This document shows positions 47,291-56,838 of a DNA stretch of 64,000 bases, in pieces; position 1 is the stretch's first letter, and each line of letters opens with the position of its first letter. A program made the translations under genes and the position numbers. Below the pieces are notes generated by a model, which worked only from the letters and a program-made list of their open reading frames with translations, ran no database searches and was not told where the DNA came from. The DNA lies in the NCBI RefSeq assembly GCF_015644665.1, contig NZ_JADOBQ010000002.1, positions 890,931-954,930 of the forward strand. Reading direction: 5' to 3'. Origin of the DNA: Roseobacter sp. MH60115. Lineage in GTDB: Bacteria; Pseudomonadota; Alphaproteobacteria; Rhodobacterales; Rhodobacteraceae.

Positions 47291-47803
47291 ATGAGCATAC
47301 AAGATCAAATTCCGTCGGACCCTGCCGCCATGAGCCGAACACAAGGCTTCATGGTCAGCTATCTGGAAGCGCTGTCGCTGGTGGAGCGTCTTCATCGACT
47401 GCTGCTGGACGTCATCAAAGACGAATTTGAGCGTGTCGGCGTGCTGGAGATCAATGCGGTACAGGCACTGCTGCTCTTCAACATCGGCGACAACGAGGTG
47501 ACCGCAGGCGAATTGAAAAGCCGCGGGTACTATCAGGGCAGCAACGTCAGCTACAATCTGAAGAAACTGGTGGATATGGGCTACATGCACCACCAGCGTT
47601 GCGAGATTGACCGGCGTTCGGTGCGGGTGAAGCTGACGGACAAGGGGCAGAAAATCAGGGTTGTCGTTTCCGAGCTATTCTCCCGTCATGCAGATGGTCT
47701 GGAGGCCAAGGGCGTTTTGGGCCCGGATGGTATCGACGACATCACGCGGTCGCTGAAGCGCATGGAGCGGTATTGGTCCGACCAAATCCGCTATATCTAC
47801 TGA
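47291..47803 (+). CDS. MarR-type winged-helix regulator, LdtR-like
   Basis: 170 residues. The winged helix contains VTAGELKSRGYYQGSNVSYNLKKL (recognition helix region) and the wing EIDRRSVRVKLTDKG. It resembles the LdtR regulators of Rhizobiales, which control an L,D-transpeptidase and osmotic tolerance; that link here is inferred from similarity only. It converges on the DUF1194 gene with a 7-base overlap. Confidence 0.85.
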   Translation: MSIQDQIPSDPAAMSRTQGFMVSYLEALSLVERLHRLLLDVIKDEFERVGVLEINAVQALLLFNIGDNEVTAGELKSRGYYQGSNVSYNLKKLVDMGYMHHQRCEIDRRSVRVKLTDKGQKIRVVVSELFSRHADGLEAKGVLGPDGIDDITRSLKRMERYWSDQIRYIY

Positions 47804-48519
47804 AGTTTGCTGATCGTCAGACCATCAATCTCGCGTTTCAGCTTGGCGGTCATGGCTGCCGCATAATCCTCAAAGCCCAGGGCCGTTTGCACAAATGCAT
47901 TCGGCCCTGTAATCACTTCAGCCCGGTAGTAGGAAGACAGCTCACCTATGTCGTCCTGTCCACGGTCACCTTTGGTCGCGGCATCCGCACCGATGACCAG
48001 CGCGTTGATGGTGATGCCGCGGGCGCCAATGGCATCGCGGAACTCGCGAGGCCGGGGACCAAGATTTGATTCGCCGTCCCCTGAGATATCGAGGGTTCGT
48101 TTGGTGCAGTCCTTTTGCTGATCGAGGTAGGCCGCGCCGACATTCATCGCGATCCCCAGCGCGGTTCCGGGGGTTGCAACCCGCCGTTTCGTGCCCGCCA
48201 GTGTGCCGCTGATGTCCGCCAGCGTGGCGCGATCCGTCAGCGTGGTCCAGGGGACCAGCACAACCTGATCCGACCGGCCGCTCCACTCGAACACCATCAG
48301 CGTGATCGGAGCACTGGGCACAGCCAATAGCGCCTGCACCACCTCAGGATCGTTCAGCGCAGTGACCAAACCATCGAGCTGCAGGCGGTACTCCCGCAAA
48401 TCAACCGAGCCCGATACGTCTAGCGCAAGTGCCAGCGCCTGACGACACGCAGCTGTGGCCTCACCGACAAGCCCGGCAGCCAGCGATAAACTCAGGCAGA
48501 GGCCGCGCAGGCGGTTCAT
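47797..48519 (-). CDS. DUF1194 (von Willebrand A-like) secreted protein, copy 2
   Basis: 240 residues. A signal peptide (to about AAC, residue 24) is followed by a VWA-like domain with the metal-site motif LALDVSGSVD and the supporting TLDISGDGESN. DUF1194 proteins are periplasmic and uncharacterised. It overlaps the paralogous gene upstream by 4 bases (ATGA). The two align along most of their length, including GITINALVIGAD against GVTVNGLVVNGAD. Confidence 0.88.
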   Translation of the reverse strand: MNRLRGLCLSLSLAAGLVGEATAACRQALALALDVSGSVDLREYRLQLDGLVTALNDPEVVQALLAVPSAPITLMVFEWSGRSDQVVLVPWTTLTDRATLADISGTLAGTKRRVATPGTALGIAMNVGAAYLDQQKDCTKRTLDISGDGESNLGPRPREFRDAIGARGITINALVIGADAATKGDRGQDDIGELSSYYRAEVITGPNAFVQTALGFEDYAAAMTAKLKREIDGLTISKLQ

Positions 48520-49226
48520 CCCTTCGGCTCCCCATCGGACCCTGCTGGCACCGCTCCGATCACCGGAGGCGAGAGCTCCCGCTCCAGCTTGCGCCGCATG
48601 GCGCGCTCGTAATCTTCAAACCCCTGCGCAATTTCAAGGAAAGCCCCGGGCCCGTGCAGCACCTGCGCCTGATAGAAAGCGATCAACCCGGTTTCGGCCT
48701 CGTAGTCCGCGCCATTGACCACCAGACCGTTGACCGTCACCCCATCAAACGGAAACTCGGCATAGGCCTGTGCCGGGCCAAAGCCCTCGTTGTTCTGCCC
48801 ATCCCCGGCCATGTCGAGCGTCCGGTAGAGACAGCGCGGCCCGCGCGTGAGCAATCCCGCACCATATCCAAGCGCATAACCCATCGCGGTCGGAAAATCG
48901 TTGTGGCTGCGGCTGCTCGCCGCAATCGTCTCCGCCGCGTGCAATAGCGTGGCGCGGCTGTCGATCAGCGTCCACTCCAGCAGCATTTCCTGATTGTAGC
49001 GCCCGGACCACTCGTATGCGGCAAGTGCTACGTGGCTGTCCGCCGCGAAAAAGGCTGCCTCCACTTCGGGTGCGGTCAGAGCGGCCACAAGACCGCCCCG
49101 CTGCAACCTGTCCTCCGCGGCATCGACGGAGCTTGACACATCCAGCGCCAGAACCAGCGCCAGCCGACACTCCGCCGCCGCCGGACCCGCCAGCAGCAGA
49201 CCTGCGCAGAGGCTCGCGCGGATCAC
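48516..49226 (-). CDS. DUF1194 (von Willebrand A-like) secreted protein, copy 1
   Basis: 236 residues from GTG 49226, chosen because it gives a GTGA overlap with the glyoxalase stop and a clean signal peptide (IRASLCAGLLLAGPAAA). A start at 49256 would run 34 bases into the glyoxalase gene. The MIDAS-like motif is LALDVSSSVD and the second motif TLDMAGDGQNN. It is the first of a tandem pair and is coupled to both neighbours. Confidence 0.88.
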   Translation of the reverse strand: MIRASLCAGLLLAGPAAAECRLALVLALDVSSSVDAAEDRLQRGGLVAALTAPEVEAAFFAADSHVALAAYEWSGRYNQEMLLEWTLIDSRATLLHAAETIAASSRSHNDFPTAMGYALGYGAGLLTRGPRCLYRTLDMAGDGQNNEGFGPAQAYAEFPFDGVTVNGLVVNGADYEAETGLIAFYQAQVLHGPGAFLEIAQGFEDYERAMRRKLERELSPPVIGAVPAGSDGEPKG

Positions 49227-49651
49227 CAGTGGCCTGTGTTTTCCATGCTCGCCCAAGGCTCGGCCGGGGCCAGATTGTCGCCTTCCTGCAGCAGTTCGAT
49301 GGAGATGTTGTCGGGCGAGCGGACGAAGGCCATATGCCCGTCGCGCGGTGGCCGGTTGATCGTCACGCCGTTGTCCATCAGATGCTGACAGACCTCGTAG
49401 ATATTGCCGACACGGTATGCCAGATGTCCAAAATGACGACTGTCATCGGGCAACCCCTCGTCCCCATCCCAGTTGTAGGTCAACTCCACCGGGCACTCTT
49501 CCTGTCCGGGCGGCGCCATGAACACCAGCGTGAAGCGCCCGCCCTCGCTGTCCATCCGTCGCGTTTCCTTCAACCCCAACAGCTCGTAAAACGCGATCGA
49601 TTTCTCCAGATCCTTCACCCGGACCATCGTGTGCAAATACGTCAGGCTCAT
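49223..49651 (-). CDS. gloA: lactoylglutathione lyase-type glyoxalase (VOC family)
   Basis: 142 residues, two beta-alpha-beta-beta-beta modules. The N-terminal YLHTMVRVKDLEKSIAFYELLGL and the later GHLAYRVGNIYEVC and NISIELLQEGD supply the metal ligands His, Glu, His and Glu of glyoxalase I. It converts the methylglyoxal-glutathione adduct to lactoylglutathione. It starts a three-gene coupled run with the DUF1194 pair. Confidence 0.9.
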   Translation of the reverse strand: MSLTYLHTMVRVKDLEKSIAFYELLGLKETRRMDSEGGRFTLVFMAPPGQEECPVELTYNWDGDEGLPDDSRHFGHLAYRVGNIYEVCQHLMDNGVTINRPPRDGHMAFVRSPDNISIELLQEGDNLAPAEPWASMENTGHW

Positions 49652-49834
49652 TGCGCCCCTCCATCACTTCACTCGTTCGACGCAACACTAGCACGCTCGC
49701 ACCGGGATGCCAGTCACATCCCCCTGATCAACGGCCGTTCTAAAACAATACCGAAATACACCATATAGCTGTTCCGCGCGCGTGCGCGCCCAGATATAGT
49801 CGTATGCGACTCATGCCCTCGAAAGGATGTCCCC

Positions 49835-50740
49835 ATGCCGCTTTCCGCCGAGCATCAAGCCGAAATCGACGCTCAACGCAGCCAGCCCACGCCGACCCTG
49901 CGCGCCACCGCCCCCGGCATGGAAAAGCACCTCTATACCGCGCAGCCCGTGCTCGATCACGGCTTTGTCCGCGTCATCGACTACATGGGCGACGACGCCG
50001 CCATCTGCCAGGCCGCCCGCGTCTCCTACGGCCGCGGCACCAAATCCGTGCAGAACGACGAGGGGCTCATCCGCTACCTCATGCGCCACTGGCACTCCAC
50101 CCCCTTCGAGATGTGCGAAGTCAAGCTGCACGTGAAACTGCCCGTTTTTGTCGCCCGCCAGTGGATCCGCCACCGGACCGCCAACGTGAACGAATACTCC
50201 GCCCGCTACTCGATCCTCGACCGTGAATTCTACATTCCGGCACCGGACGACCTCGCCGCCCAATCCGTGGTGAACAACCAGGGCCGGGGTGAGGCCCTGA
50301 CGGGCGAAGAGGCCGAACGCGTCCTGCGCTACCTGCAACAGGACGCCATGCAGTGCTATGACCACTACGAAGAGATGATCTCACAGGACGGCCAACAGGG
50401 CCTCGCGCGCGAGCTTGCCCGCATGAACCTGCCCGCCAATGTCTACACCCAATGGTACTGGAAGGTGGACCTGCACAACCTCTTCCACTTCCTGCGTCTG
50501 CGCGCCGACGCGCACGCGCAATACGAAATCCGCGTCTATGCGGATGCGGTCTGTGCCATGGTCAAGGATTGGGTCCCCGCCGCCTACGGCGCCTTCGAGG
50601 ACTATCGTTTGGGCGGAGCCACGCTCTCAGGCCGGGCGCTCGAGTGCATCAAGAAGATGCTCGCCGGAGAGGAGGTCACGCAGGAGACCTCTGGGATGAG
50701 CAAGGGGGAGTGGCGGGAGTTCCGACAAGCCATTGCCTGA
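49835..50740 (+). CDS. thyX: flavin-dependent thymidylate synthase
   Basis: 301 residues. The ThyX motif RHRxxxxNExSxRYS is seen as [15 protein letters not shown] beginning at Arg112. It makes dTMP using FAD and methylene-tetrahydrofolate. The N-terminal 60 residues include the [18 protein letters not shown] substrate loop. It is alone on this strand and is followed by a low-GC gene. Confidence 0.96.
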   Translation: MPLSAEHQAEIDAQRSQPTPTLRATAPGMEKHLYTAQPVLDHGFVRVIDYMGDDAAICQAARVSYGRGTKSVQNDEGLIRYLMRHWHSTPFEMCEVKLHVKLPVFVARQWIRHRTANVNEYSARYSILDREFYIPAPDDLAAQSVVNNQGRGEALTGEEAERVLRYLQQDAMQCYDHYEEMISQDGQQGLARELARMNLPANVYTQWYWKVDLHNLFHFLRLRADAHAQYEIRVYADAVCAMVKDWVPAAYGAFEDYRLGGATLSGRALECIKKMLAGEEVTQETSGMSKGEWREFRQAIA

Positions 50741-50772
50741 CAACGTAGAGAGAACAATGGGAAGGTGACGTT

Positions 50773-51630
50773 GTGAAGTTTTTGGGAATAAATACGAAAA
50801 GTTGGTCCAATGGCTTCGTGCGAAGTCTTCGAGCATGGAATCGCAATCGTCTTGAGGAGCGAAGTCGTACTAGAGTCAGGGAAGAAGAAGCAGACACACT
50901 GTGCGTGTTGGGAATCTTCAAGAACGAGGAACTGGCTTTAGACGAATGGATACAACATTATATTTGGCTTGGCGCGGATAAGATTATTCTGATCGATAAC
51001 GGTAGTACGGATGGGTCCGCAGATCGCATAAAGGCGTGGCGCAATGACGATCGCGTCTCCTGTATACGGCTCGACCAACCGCACCGGCAAACCGAGCACT
51101 ACTGGACAGCAATCAAGCACTTTGAGGTTCGTCAGAAATGGAAGTGGTTGCTGATTGCTGATTTGGATGAGTTTTGGTTCGTAAAAAATGGACAGCCACT
51201 AAAGAACAAACTTGCCGAATATGAAACACTTGACGTTGTGTACTGCAATTGGAGCGTGTTTGGGTGCCCGAATGAAGGCGATCACCCGAAGAGCCTGAGA
51301 AAAGAGCTCTGTTTCAAACAAGCTGATCTTGGTGGCCATAGGCATCGAAAGTACCTCGTGCGGGCTAAAAAGCTGACCAAGTCGTCGATGATTGAAATAC
51401 ATACAATCAAGGGTTTGGATTCAGCACGGACGGTTTCCGACAATGCAACCATGCAGATCAACCACTATTACACGCAGAGCCAGATTTTCTGGAAAAAAGT
51501 GAAAATGACAAGGGGCGACGCCTTTGATCCAATGATGGACAGGTTTCGTGTTATGGAGGTGTTCAAGGACGTAAATTCAAGATGCACAGTTGAAGATACG
51601 GTGCTCGCAGACCTGATTAGAAAGCAGTGA
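50773..51630 (+). CDS. glycosyltransferase family 2-like protein on a low-GC insert
   Basis: 285 residues, probable GTG start with AAGG upstream. A GT-A domain with CVLGIFKNEELALDEWIQHY, IILIDNGSTDGS and the DxD-type LLIADLDEFW metal site, as in Glyco_tranf_2_4 members. The C-terminal third is rich in His, Lys and Tyr. Base composition is clearly poorer in GC than the surroundings, with AGA, AGG and ATA codons, so recent transfer is likely. The sugar and acceptor are unknown; surface polysaccharide is a guess from the family. Confidence 0.82.
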   Translation: MKFLGINTKSWSNGFVRSLRAWNRNRLEERSRTRVREEEADTLCVLGIFKNEELALDEWIQHYIWLGADKIILIDNGSTDGSADRIKAWRNDDRVSCIRLDQPHRQTEHYWTAIKHFEVRQKWKWLLIADLDEFWFVKNGQPLKNKLAEYETLDVVYCNWSVFGCPNEGDHPKSLRKELCFKQADLGGHRHRKYLVRAKKLTKSSMIEIHTIKGLDSARTVSDNATMQINHYYTQSQIFWKKVKMTRGDAFDPMMDRFRVMEVFKDVNSRCTVEDTVLADLIRKQ

Positions 51631-52030
51631 CCGCGATGCACGGTTTTGGTTCTGAGTAAACGTGAACACCGATAAGCTTCAACACATTTTGGGGTTGGGG
51701 GCAGGTTTTTCTATCTGGTGGGATCTTGTAGTGTGGACTTTTAGAAATAGTCGTGAGGTAAGAAAGCCACTTTTGGCGCCCGGGGTGTCGCCCTCATCTG
51801 CTATTGTGTCGGGAGAGAGGGGATATTGATCATGCGTCGGTGTTACGCTTAGCTGGTATGGATTTGCCCCAGCCAAGTAAGTATTGCTGGTTTTCTTAAT
51901 GGTGCCGTAACCGTAGTCCTTCGTAGTCTTTTTGTTGGCACCGTCGGTCTGCGATCAACTCGCGTTGTCGGGTTGTGTGTACGCTTGGCCCGTCCATTGA
52001 CAAGACATTTATGGTGCGCAGACTGCCCCC
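51631..52030. other. 400-base low-GC intergenic region, probably foreign remnant
   Basis: No credible gene. Short minus-strand frames (51679-51876 and 51896-52153) lack ribosome sites and family resemblance. GGTGCC and GGCACC flank a 30-base segment near 51900-51940 that contains a repeated GTAGTC. Composition continues that of the glycosyltransferase, so it is probably part of the same insert. Confidence 0.4.
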
Positions 52031-53209
52031 ATGCTCACCCTCGCAGCGCCCCCGGCCGATTTCGTGGAAAATCCTTTTCCGTACTATGATGCCCTGCTGC
52101 GCGAGGCGCCTGTCTCCGCGCAGCCTGACGGCTCTTTCCTGCTCTCCCGCCACGCGGACCTCAGCGCCATTTACCGGGATGTAGACCTCTACAAATCGGA
52201 CAAAAAGGCTGCCTTCGCCCCGAAGTTTGGCGCAGGCTCACCGCTCTTCGAGCACCACACGACATCGCTCGTGTTCAACGACCCGCCACTGCACACGCGC
52301 GTGCGGCGGATCATGACATCGGCACTCACGCCGAAAGCGCTGAGGCGCATGGAACCGGGACTGATTGCCACGGTCGATGCCTTGCTTGAGGCGCTGCCGC
52401 AAGCCCCTGACCTGATTGAGGACTTCGCCGCCTCGATTCCTATTCAGGTCATCGGCAACCTGCTCGACGTGCCTATGGCAGAGCGCGGCCCGCTGCGGGA
52501 CTGGTCCCTGGCTATCCTCGGGGCCTTGGAGCCTACGCTGACCGAGGCACAGCTCTCCCGTGGCCATCAGGCGGTCACGGCATTCAAAGCATATTTGCAG
52601 GACCTTATCGACCGGAGACGCGCCGCGCCCGGTGACCCAGAGACCGATGTGTTGACCCGCCTCATTCAAGGCGATGACAGCGGGCAACTGTCAGAAATCG
52701 AACTCATTCAAAACTGCATCTTTATCCTGAACGCGGGACATGAGACGACCACGAACCTGATCGGCAATGGCCTTGCGCTGTTGCACGACCACCCGAGCCA
52801 GCGTGAAAAACTGATCTCTGACCCGACCCTTATTGATGGTGCCATCGAAGAGGTCCTCCGCTTCCGCTCCCCGAACCAGTTTGGCAACCGGGAGACCACG
52901 CAAGATGTATCGCTGGGCGGTCACAGCATCCCCAAGGGGACGAACCTGCATCTTTGTATTGGTGCTGCAAATCGCGACCCGGAGGTTTTTGAGGATCCGG
53001 CGCGATTTGACATCACGCGCCAGCCAAACCGTCATTTGGCTTTTGCCAGCGGGCCGCATGTCTGCGTCGGTCTGACCCTCGCGCGGATGGAGGGGCGCAT
53101 TGCTGTGGCCCGCTTTCTGCGACGTTTTCCGGATTACGCGATCACAAGGCGCGTGCAGGGCGGTCGCATTCGGTTCCGCGGGTATGCGTCGCTGCACGCT
53201 CAGGTGTAG
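52031..53209 (+). CDS. cytochrome P450
   Basis: 392 residues, a soluble bacterial class P450. The oxygen-binding I-helix motif is AGHETT (residues 235-240), the ExxR is in EEVLRFRS, and the heme signature FASGPHVCVG places the thiolate at Cys345. The ferredoxin and reductase partners are not nearby and the substrate is unknown. It follows the low-GC insert but its own composition fits the chromosome. Confidence 0.94.
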   Translation: MLTLAAPPADFVENPFPYYDALLREAPVSAQPDGSFLLSRHADLSAIYRDVDLYKSDKKAAFAPKFGAGSPLFEHHTTSLVFNDPPLHTRVRRIMTSALTPKALRRMEPGLIATVDALLEALPQAPDLIEDFAASIPIQVIGNLLDVPMAERGPLRDWSLAILGALEPTLTEAQLSRGHQAVTAFKAYLQDLIDRRRAAPGDPETDVLTRLIQGDDSGQLSEIELIQNCIFILNAGHETTTNLIGNGLALLHDHPSQREKLISDPTLIDGAIEEVLRFRSPNQFGNRETTQDVSLGGHSIPKGTNLHLCIGAANRDPEVFEDPARFDITRQPNRHLAFASGPHVCVGLTLARMEGRIAVARFLRRFPDYAITRRVQGGRIRFRGYASLHAQV

Positions 53210-53269
53210 ACGCGCGTTTCTGATCAGATTTTTATCCACAGCGCGTCGCAAAACTGTTACATTGGACAT

Positions 53270-53560
53270 ATGTTGTTTCGCGCTCTTGCTCTCCTCACAC
53301 TGGCGGTCCCATCCGCAGCACAGGCCTCCCCGATCGGAGACGTTCTCTGCGCGCCGTCAGAGGAGTTGCGCGACAGGCTTACACTTCAGTACGGCAGTGC
53401 GCGGCAGGCCAGCGGGCTGCGCGGGCGGGAGCAGGTGATGGAGGTCTGGACGGATCAGCGCGGCGATTGGACGATGGTTGTGCGCTATGCGTCAGGCACG
53501 TCGTGCATCGTTGCGATGGGCGAACACTGGACGGATTTCGGTCCACATGATCCCGCTTAA
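53270..53560 (+). CDS. small secreted protein of unknown function
   Basis: 96 residues. A signal peptide (LFRALALLTLAVPSAAQA, cut before SPIG) is followed by about 77 residues with two cysteines (DVLCAPS and TSCIVA) that could pair. VMEVWTDQRGDWTMVVRYASG forms a probable beta hairpin. No family name is known to me. It converges with the next gene with a 4-base overlap. Confidence 0.65.
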   Translation: MLFRALALLTLAVPSAAQASPIGDVLCAPSEELRDRLTLQYGSARQASGLRGREQVMEVWTDQRGDWTMVVRYASGTSCIVAMGEHWTDFGPHDPA

Positions 53561-53799
53561 CCTGATGCCGCGCGGCGCAGGTCAGCGACGGTTTCGGCAT
53601 TCCGGCGTTCCCACGCTTTGAAATTCTGATAGGCACTTTGGGGATGCGCTGCGCCATCCATCCCAGGTTCGGTGAAATACTCTTTGACGTCCTGGTAATG
53701 CGCCATGCATTCCATGACTTCTGAATGATCGAGCGCACGTGTCGCAGCAACTGCATCACAGCCGTAGTACAGCAGCAGAACCGAGAGGAATTCAGTCAT
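53557..53799 (-). CDS. hypothetical small protein
   Basis: 80 residues from ATG 53799, supported by GAAGGTGAAG upstream. A hydrophobic N-terminus (TEFLSVLLLYYGCDAVAA) may be a signal or anchor. It is followed by a helical, charged region (SEVMECMAHYQDVKEYF, FKAWERRNAETVADLRR). No family recognised. Confidence 0.6.
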   Translation of the reverse strand: MTEFLSVLLLYYGCDAVAATRALDHSEVMECMAHYQDVKEYFTEPGMDGAAHPQSAYQNFKAWERRNAETVADLRRAASG

Positions 53800-53917
53800 T
53801 GTCTTCACCTTCGACGGCAAAGATACGCCATCCATGGCAAACAATGTGTAAACGGCGCGTTTGCCGACGGCCGACCTGCTGGCCGCCCGCTTGAAAAGGC
53901 CGCTTTATGTCAGAATG

Positions 53918-54124
53918 TTAGAGCAGCTTGAGATCACTCGCCATCTGCCGTCCATCGCGTCCTTCGGACAGCTCGAAGCTGACTTTTTGATCGTCGGCCA
54001 GGCCGGTCAACCCGGACCTTTCAACCGCTGAGATATGTACAAACACATCTGATCCACCGCCTTCTGGGGCGATGAAGCCATAACCTTTTGTGGTGTTAAA
54101 CCACTTCACGGTGCCGTTTGGCAT
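53918..54124 (-). CDS. cold-shock protein (CspA family)
   Basis: 68 residues, one OB-fold cold-shock domain with intact RNP motifs: GTVKWFNTTKGYGFIAP and SDVFVHISAVE. It is an RNA chaperone. AAAGGAGG lies 11 bases before the ATG. The 190-base upstream gap may contain a long cold-responsive leader, but no structure was resolved. Confidence 0.94.
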   Translation of the reverse strand: MPNGTVKWFNTTKGYGFIAPEGGGSDVFVHISAVERSGLTGLADDQKVSFELSEGRDGRQMASDLKLL

Positions 54125-54314
54125 CAGTCCCGTGCCTCCTTTGTATTGCCTGACCGCCCCAGCGCTTCCGGAGCAGCTTGTTCGTGCGGCCAGTTTGATC
54201 GCAAAAATCAGACCAGCTACCCTTTAAGAGATTGCCCTTCGCGTGTAAAAATCAAGCGAAACGGGGCGAAACGCGACGATTTCACCCCCGAATTATCGGA
54301 TTTGTGAGTAATTG

Positions 54315-54632
54315 ATGCGACTATATGGATTGAAAAACTGCGACACCTGCCGTAAAGCGCTGAAAGCCTTGCCCAAAGCACAGCTCGTGGATGTCCGCGC
54401 AGAGGGTGTGCCGGAGGAGGTTTTGACGGCTGCTTTAGCGCATTTTGGCGACGCTTTGATCAACACGCGCTCGACGACCTGGCGCGGGATGGACGAGGCG
54501 GAAAGGAACAGGCCACCTCTGGAACAGCTACAGGCACATCCCAGCTTGATGAAGCGGCCCCTGATCGTGACGGGGGCCGATATGCATCTGGGATGGAGCA
54601 AGGACACGCAGGCGGCGCTGGGGGCCGCCTGA
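54315..54632 (+). CDS. ArsC/Spx-fold reductase-like protein
   Basis: 105 residues, thioredoxin-like ArsC fold. MRLYGLKNCDTCRKALKAL contains Cys9 with a second Cys at position 12. SLMKRPLIVTGADMHLG is the conserved cis-Pro region. YffB-like proteins of this group are not proven arsenate reductases; a glutathione-dependent thiol function is more likely. A TTG three bases upstream is in frame. It converges on the DoxX gene. Confidence 0.82.
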   Translation: MRLYGLKNCDTCRKALKALPKAQLVDVRAEGVPEEVLTAALAHFGDALINTRSTTWRGMDEAERNRPPLEQLQAHPSLMKRPLIVTGADMHLGWSKDTQAALGAA

Positions 54633-54637
54633 GCCGA

Positions 54638-55186
54638 TCAGGCGGCGGGTGTGCGTTTGCGCAGGGCGTTGTCCAATGACAGGGGGCCGGCACCTTTGAT
54701 GACCAGAACCAGCAGGACAAAGACCCAGAAACTGCGCTGATCGAGGATCACGCTGTCCGGGAAGCGATCAAACCACGCGCCGAAGGTTTCCTTGTGCTCC
54801 AACCCGCCGTGACCAAAAAGATCGGTGAGGGATTGCACGACGACAAAGCCGATCATCCCGAGGGCGGAAAGACGGGTGAGCAGGCCGATGACAATCAGCG
54901 CCGGCAGGATGAATTCAGCCCATGTGCCTGCGACAACGACGGCCCAATGGAACACTGACAGTTGAGAGGTGTCGTAGGTGACGGCCTCCATCACCTTGGG
55001 AAAAATCTGGGCGTAGGCCCCGACGGAGGGTTGAAATAGGCCCATGAACCCCTCTCCGAGTTTGGTGAGCCCGGACACCCAGAAATACATGAGCAAAGTG
55101 CCCGCAAAGACCAGCCGCGCCAATGTCGCAAGCAGCCAGTCCGCCTGCGACAGACGGTGTGTCACCGAAGCATAAAGAGAGATCAT
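54638..55186 (-). CDS. DoxX-family membrane protein of the bufferin operon
   Basis: 182 residues with four to five membrane helices (residues ~20-40, ~80-105, ~110-130, ~150-170). The DoxX landmark RLVFAGTLLMYFWVSGLTKL is present. It begins directly after the bufC stop. DoxX-like proteins commonly close bufferin and related DUF692 operons; a redox or export-support role at the inner membrane is inferred. Confidence 0.85.
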   Translation of the reverse strand: MISLYASVTHRLSQADWLLATLARLVFAGTLLMYFWVSGLTKLGEGFMGLFQPSVGAYAQIFPKVMEAVTYDTSQLSVFHWAVVVAGTWAEFILPALIVIGLLTRLSALGMIGFVVVQSLTDLFGHGGLEHKETFGAWFDRFPDSVILDQRSFWVFVLLVLVIKGAGPLSLDNALRKRTPAA

Positions 55187-55942
55187 CTAGCTGTCCTTTG
55201 TCTTGTATTCAGTCAGGGCGCAGGTTTGCAAAGCCTGCGAAAGGGATGTGGCAAGGTCAAAGGCGGGGTGCGCCGCGAGCGCTGCCTCATGCGCATCGCC
55301 AAGCGTTCGACCGATTTGCAGGTTTTCCAGCCATACCGCCGCGCCATCTGAAAGCAGATGGGGGGCAGGGTCAAATCCCGGTCGCGTGATCAGCACGTCC
55401 TGCGCCACCGCGCGCGGTTTCGGCGCGCCGGCTTCGTTGTTGACCCGCCAGATATCGTAAAGCGGCCAGGCGGACCTGACGATCTGCGCGGCGGGCGCCA
55501 GTGACAGCCGTATCTGGACAAGCTCCTGCGGATCACACTGGAAAGTGTCCGCTGGTACGGGGGATGCATCCGCCGCGTGATAAGACCGTCTGAGCGCCAG
55601 ATCCAACCGCGCGCAGTCGGGGAGGTAGCCAATGTGCTGGAGCGGGGCAAAGCTCTCCAGAAACGCGGGCAGCTTTTCCCCGTAGTGCATCATCAGCGGA
55701 GAGGCCGGTGGGTGCGCACGGACATAGACAGCGGCCAGCCTGTCGAAGGTCTGGGCCCCCAACAGTTTGTGCAGCAAGGGAAACGCCGTGCGGAGCGCCT
55801 CTGTCAGCGATACCACCACGTTATTTCGATAGACGGAAAAGCGGCGGCCCGCAGGGGCGGCATGGCCATCCAACAAGCCGTCGGGCACATCCTGCGCCGC
55901 ATCGAGCAGGGCGCTTCGAAATGTGGTTTGTGAGACTGTCAT
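55187..55942 (-). CDS. bufC: DUF2063 partner protein of the MNIO enzyme (BufC-like)
   Basis: 251 residues. The N-terminal domain is DUF2063 ([20 protein letters not shown], then [10 protein letters not shown] and [13 protein letters not shown]), followed by a strand-rich C-terminal domain. Such proteins bind the precursor peptide and present it to the DUF692 enzyme. It overlaps bufB by 4 bases (ATGA) and abuts the DoxX gene, so expression is coupled. It is cytoplasmic and has no enzymatic motif. Confidence 0.88.
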   Translation of the reverse strand: MTVSQTTFRSALLDAAQDVPDGLLDGHAAPAGRRFSVYRNNVVVSLTEALRTAFPLLHKLLGAQTFDRLAAVYVRAHPPASPLMMHYGEKLPAFLESFAPLQHIGYLPDCARLDLALRRSYHAADASPVPADTFQCDPQELVQIRLSLAPAAQIVRSAWPLYDIWRVNNEAGAPKPRAVAQDVLITRPGFDPAPHLLSDGAAVWLENLQIGRTLGDAHEAALAAHPAFDLATSLSQALQTCALTEYKTKDS

Positions 55943-56793
55943 TTGACCAGGGCAAGTGCCCGTGCTGCCCGCTCGGTTTCGCTGCGCAACACCGGCCAGT
56001 CGGGGACTTCATTGTCCCATTCTACCAGAACGGGGCGCGCGCCGGATTTGGCGAGTGTCAGGTCCAGCAGCGCCCAGACGGGATCATCTACCGGTTTGCC
56101 ATGGCTGTCGATCAGCAAGGGGGCGCCGTGATCGTCGACTTCTTCGTCATGGCCGCCCACATGTATTTCGCCAACGGCCTGCAGCGGGAAGGCATCGATG
56201 TAGTCGGATGCTGACATCCCGAGATTAGTGGCGGAGATGAAAACGTTGTTGACGTCCAGCAAGAGACCACAGCCGGTGCGCCGCACCAATTCGGTCAGAA
56301 AATCGGTCTCCGACAAGGTGCTTTCGGCAAAGGCCAGATAGCTTGACGGGTTCTCCAGCAACATCTGGCACCCAAGCGTTGATTGCACCTGATCGATGTG
56401 ATCGGCCACGCGGGTCAGCGTGTCGTTTGTGTAGGGCAGGGGCAGCAGGTCATTCAGGAACTCCGCGCCATGGGTGGACCACGCCAGATGCTCGGAAAAG
56501 CTTGCCGGTTTGGACCAACCGACAAGGGTCTTCAGCCGCGCCAGGTGCTCCGCGTCCAACTTGTCCTCCCCGCCAATGCTGAGGCCGACGCCATGCACAG
56601 ACAGCGCAAACTGTTCGGACAGCGCCCGCAACTGCGCCAGGGGACGCCCGCCATCGCCCATGTAGTTTTCCGCGTGGATCTCGATCCATTCGACCGCACC
56701 GGGATCTGCGCGCAATTCCGCAAAATGCTGGGGTTTGTATCCGACGCCGGGCGCGGGCGGCAGGTGTTCAAAACGAGGGGAGTTGTCTAACAT
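55939..56793 (-). CDS. bufB: DUF692 multinuclear non-heme iron oxidative enzyme (BufB-like)
   Basis: 284 residues, a TIM barrel. Family metal ligands are visible: His67 (SVHGVG), Glu101-His102 ([10 protein letters not shown]), Glu147-Asn148 (LENPSSYLA), Asp180-Asn182 (LLLDVNNVF), His211 and His215 (IHVGGH), His231 and Glu258. MNIO enzymes oxidise cysteine in RiPP precursors, in bufferins to thiooxazole. The adjacent DUF2282 precursor with four cysteines is the expected substrate. All ligands look intact, so it should be active. Confidence 0.92.
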   Translation of the reverse strand: MLDNSPRFEHLPPAPGVGYKPQHFAELRADPGAVEWIEIHAENYMGDGGRPLAQLRALSEQFALSVHGVGLSIGGEDKLDAEHLARLKTLVGWSKPASFSEHLAWSTHGAEFLNDLLPLPYTNDTLTRVADHIDQVQSTLGCQMLLENPSSYLAFAESTLSETDFLTELVRRTGCGLLLDVNNVFISATNLGMSASDYIDAFPLQAVGEIHVGGHDEEVDDHGAPLLIDSHGKPVDDPVWALLDLTLAKSGARPVLVEWDNEVPDWPVLRSETERAARALALVK

Positions 56794-56838
56794 CTTGGCC
56801 CTCCGACGTCATGTGTCCCGAGGCGTTTTCAGGGGGAC

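Noticed and set aside
51896..52153. Minus-strand 85-codon frame as a transposase remnant
   Set aside because: It overlaps the P450 start and no IS-family motif could be recognised.
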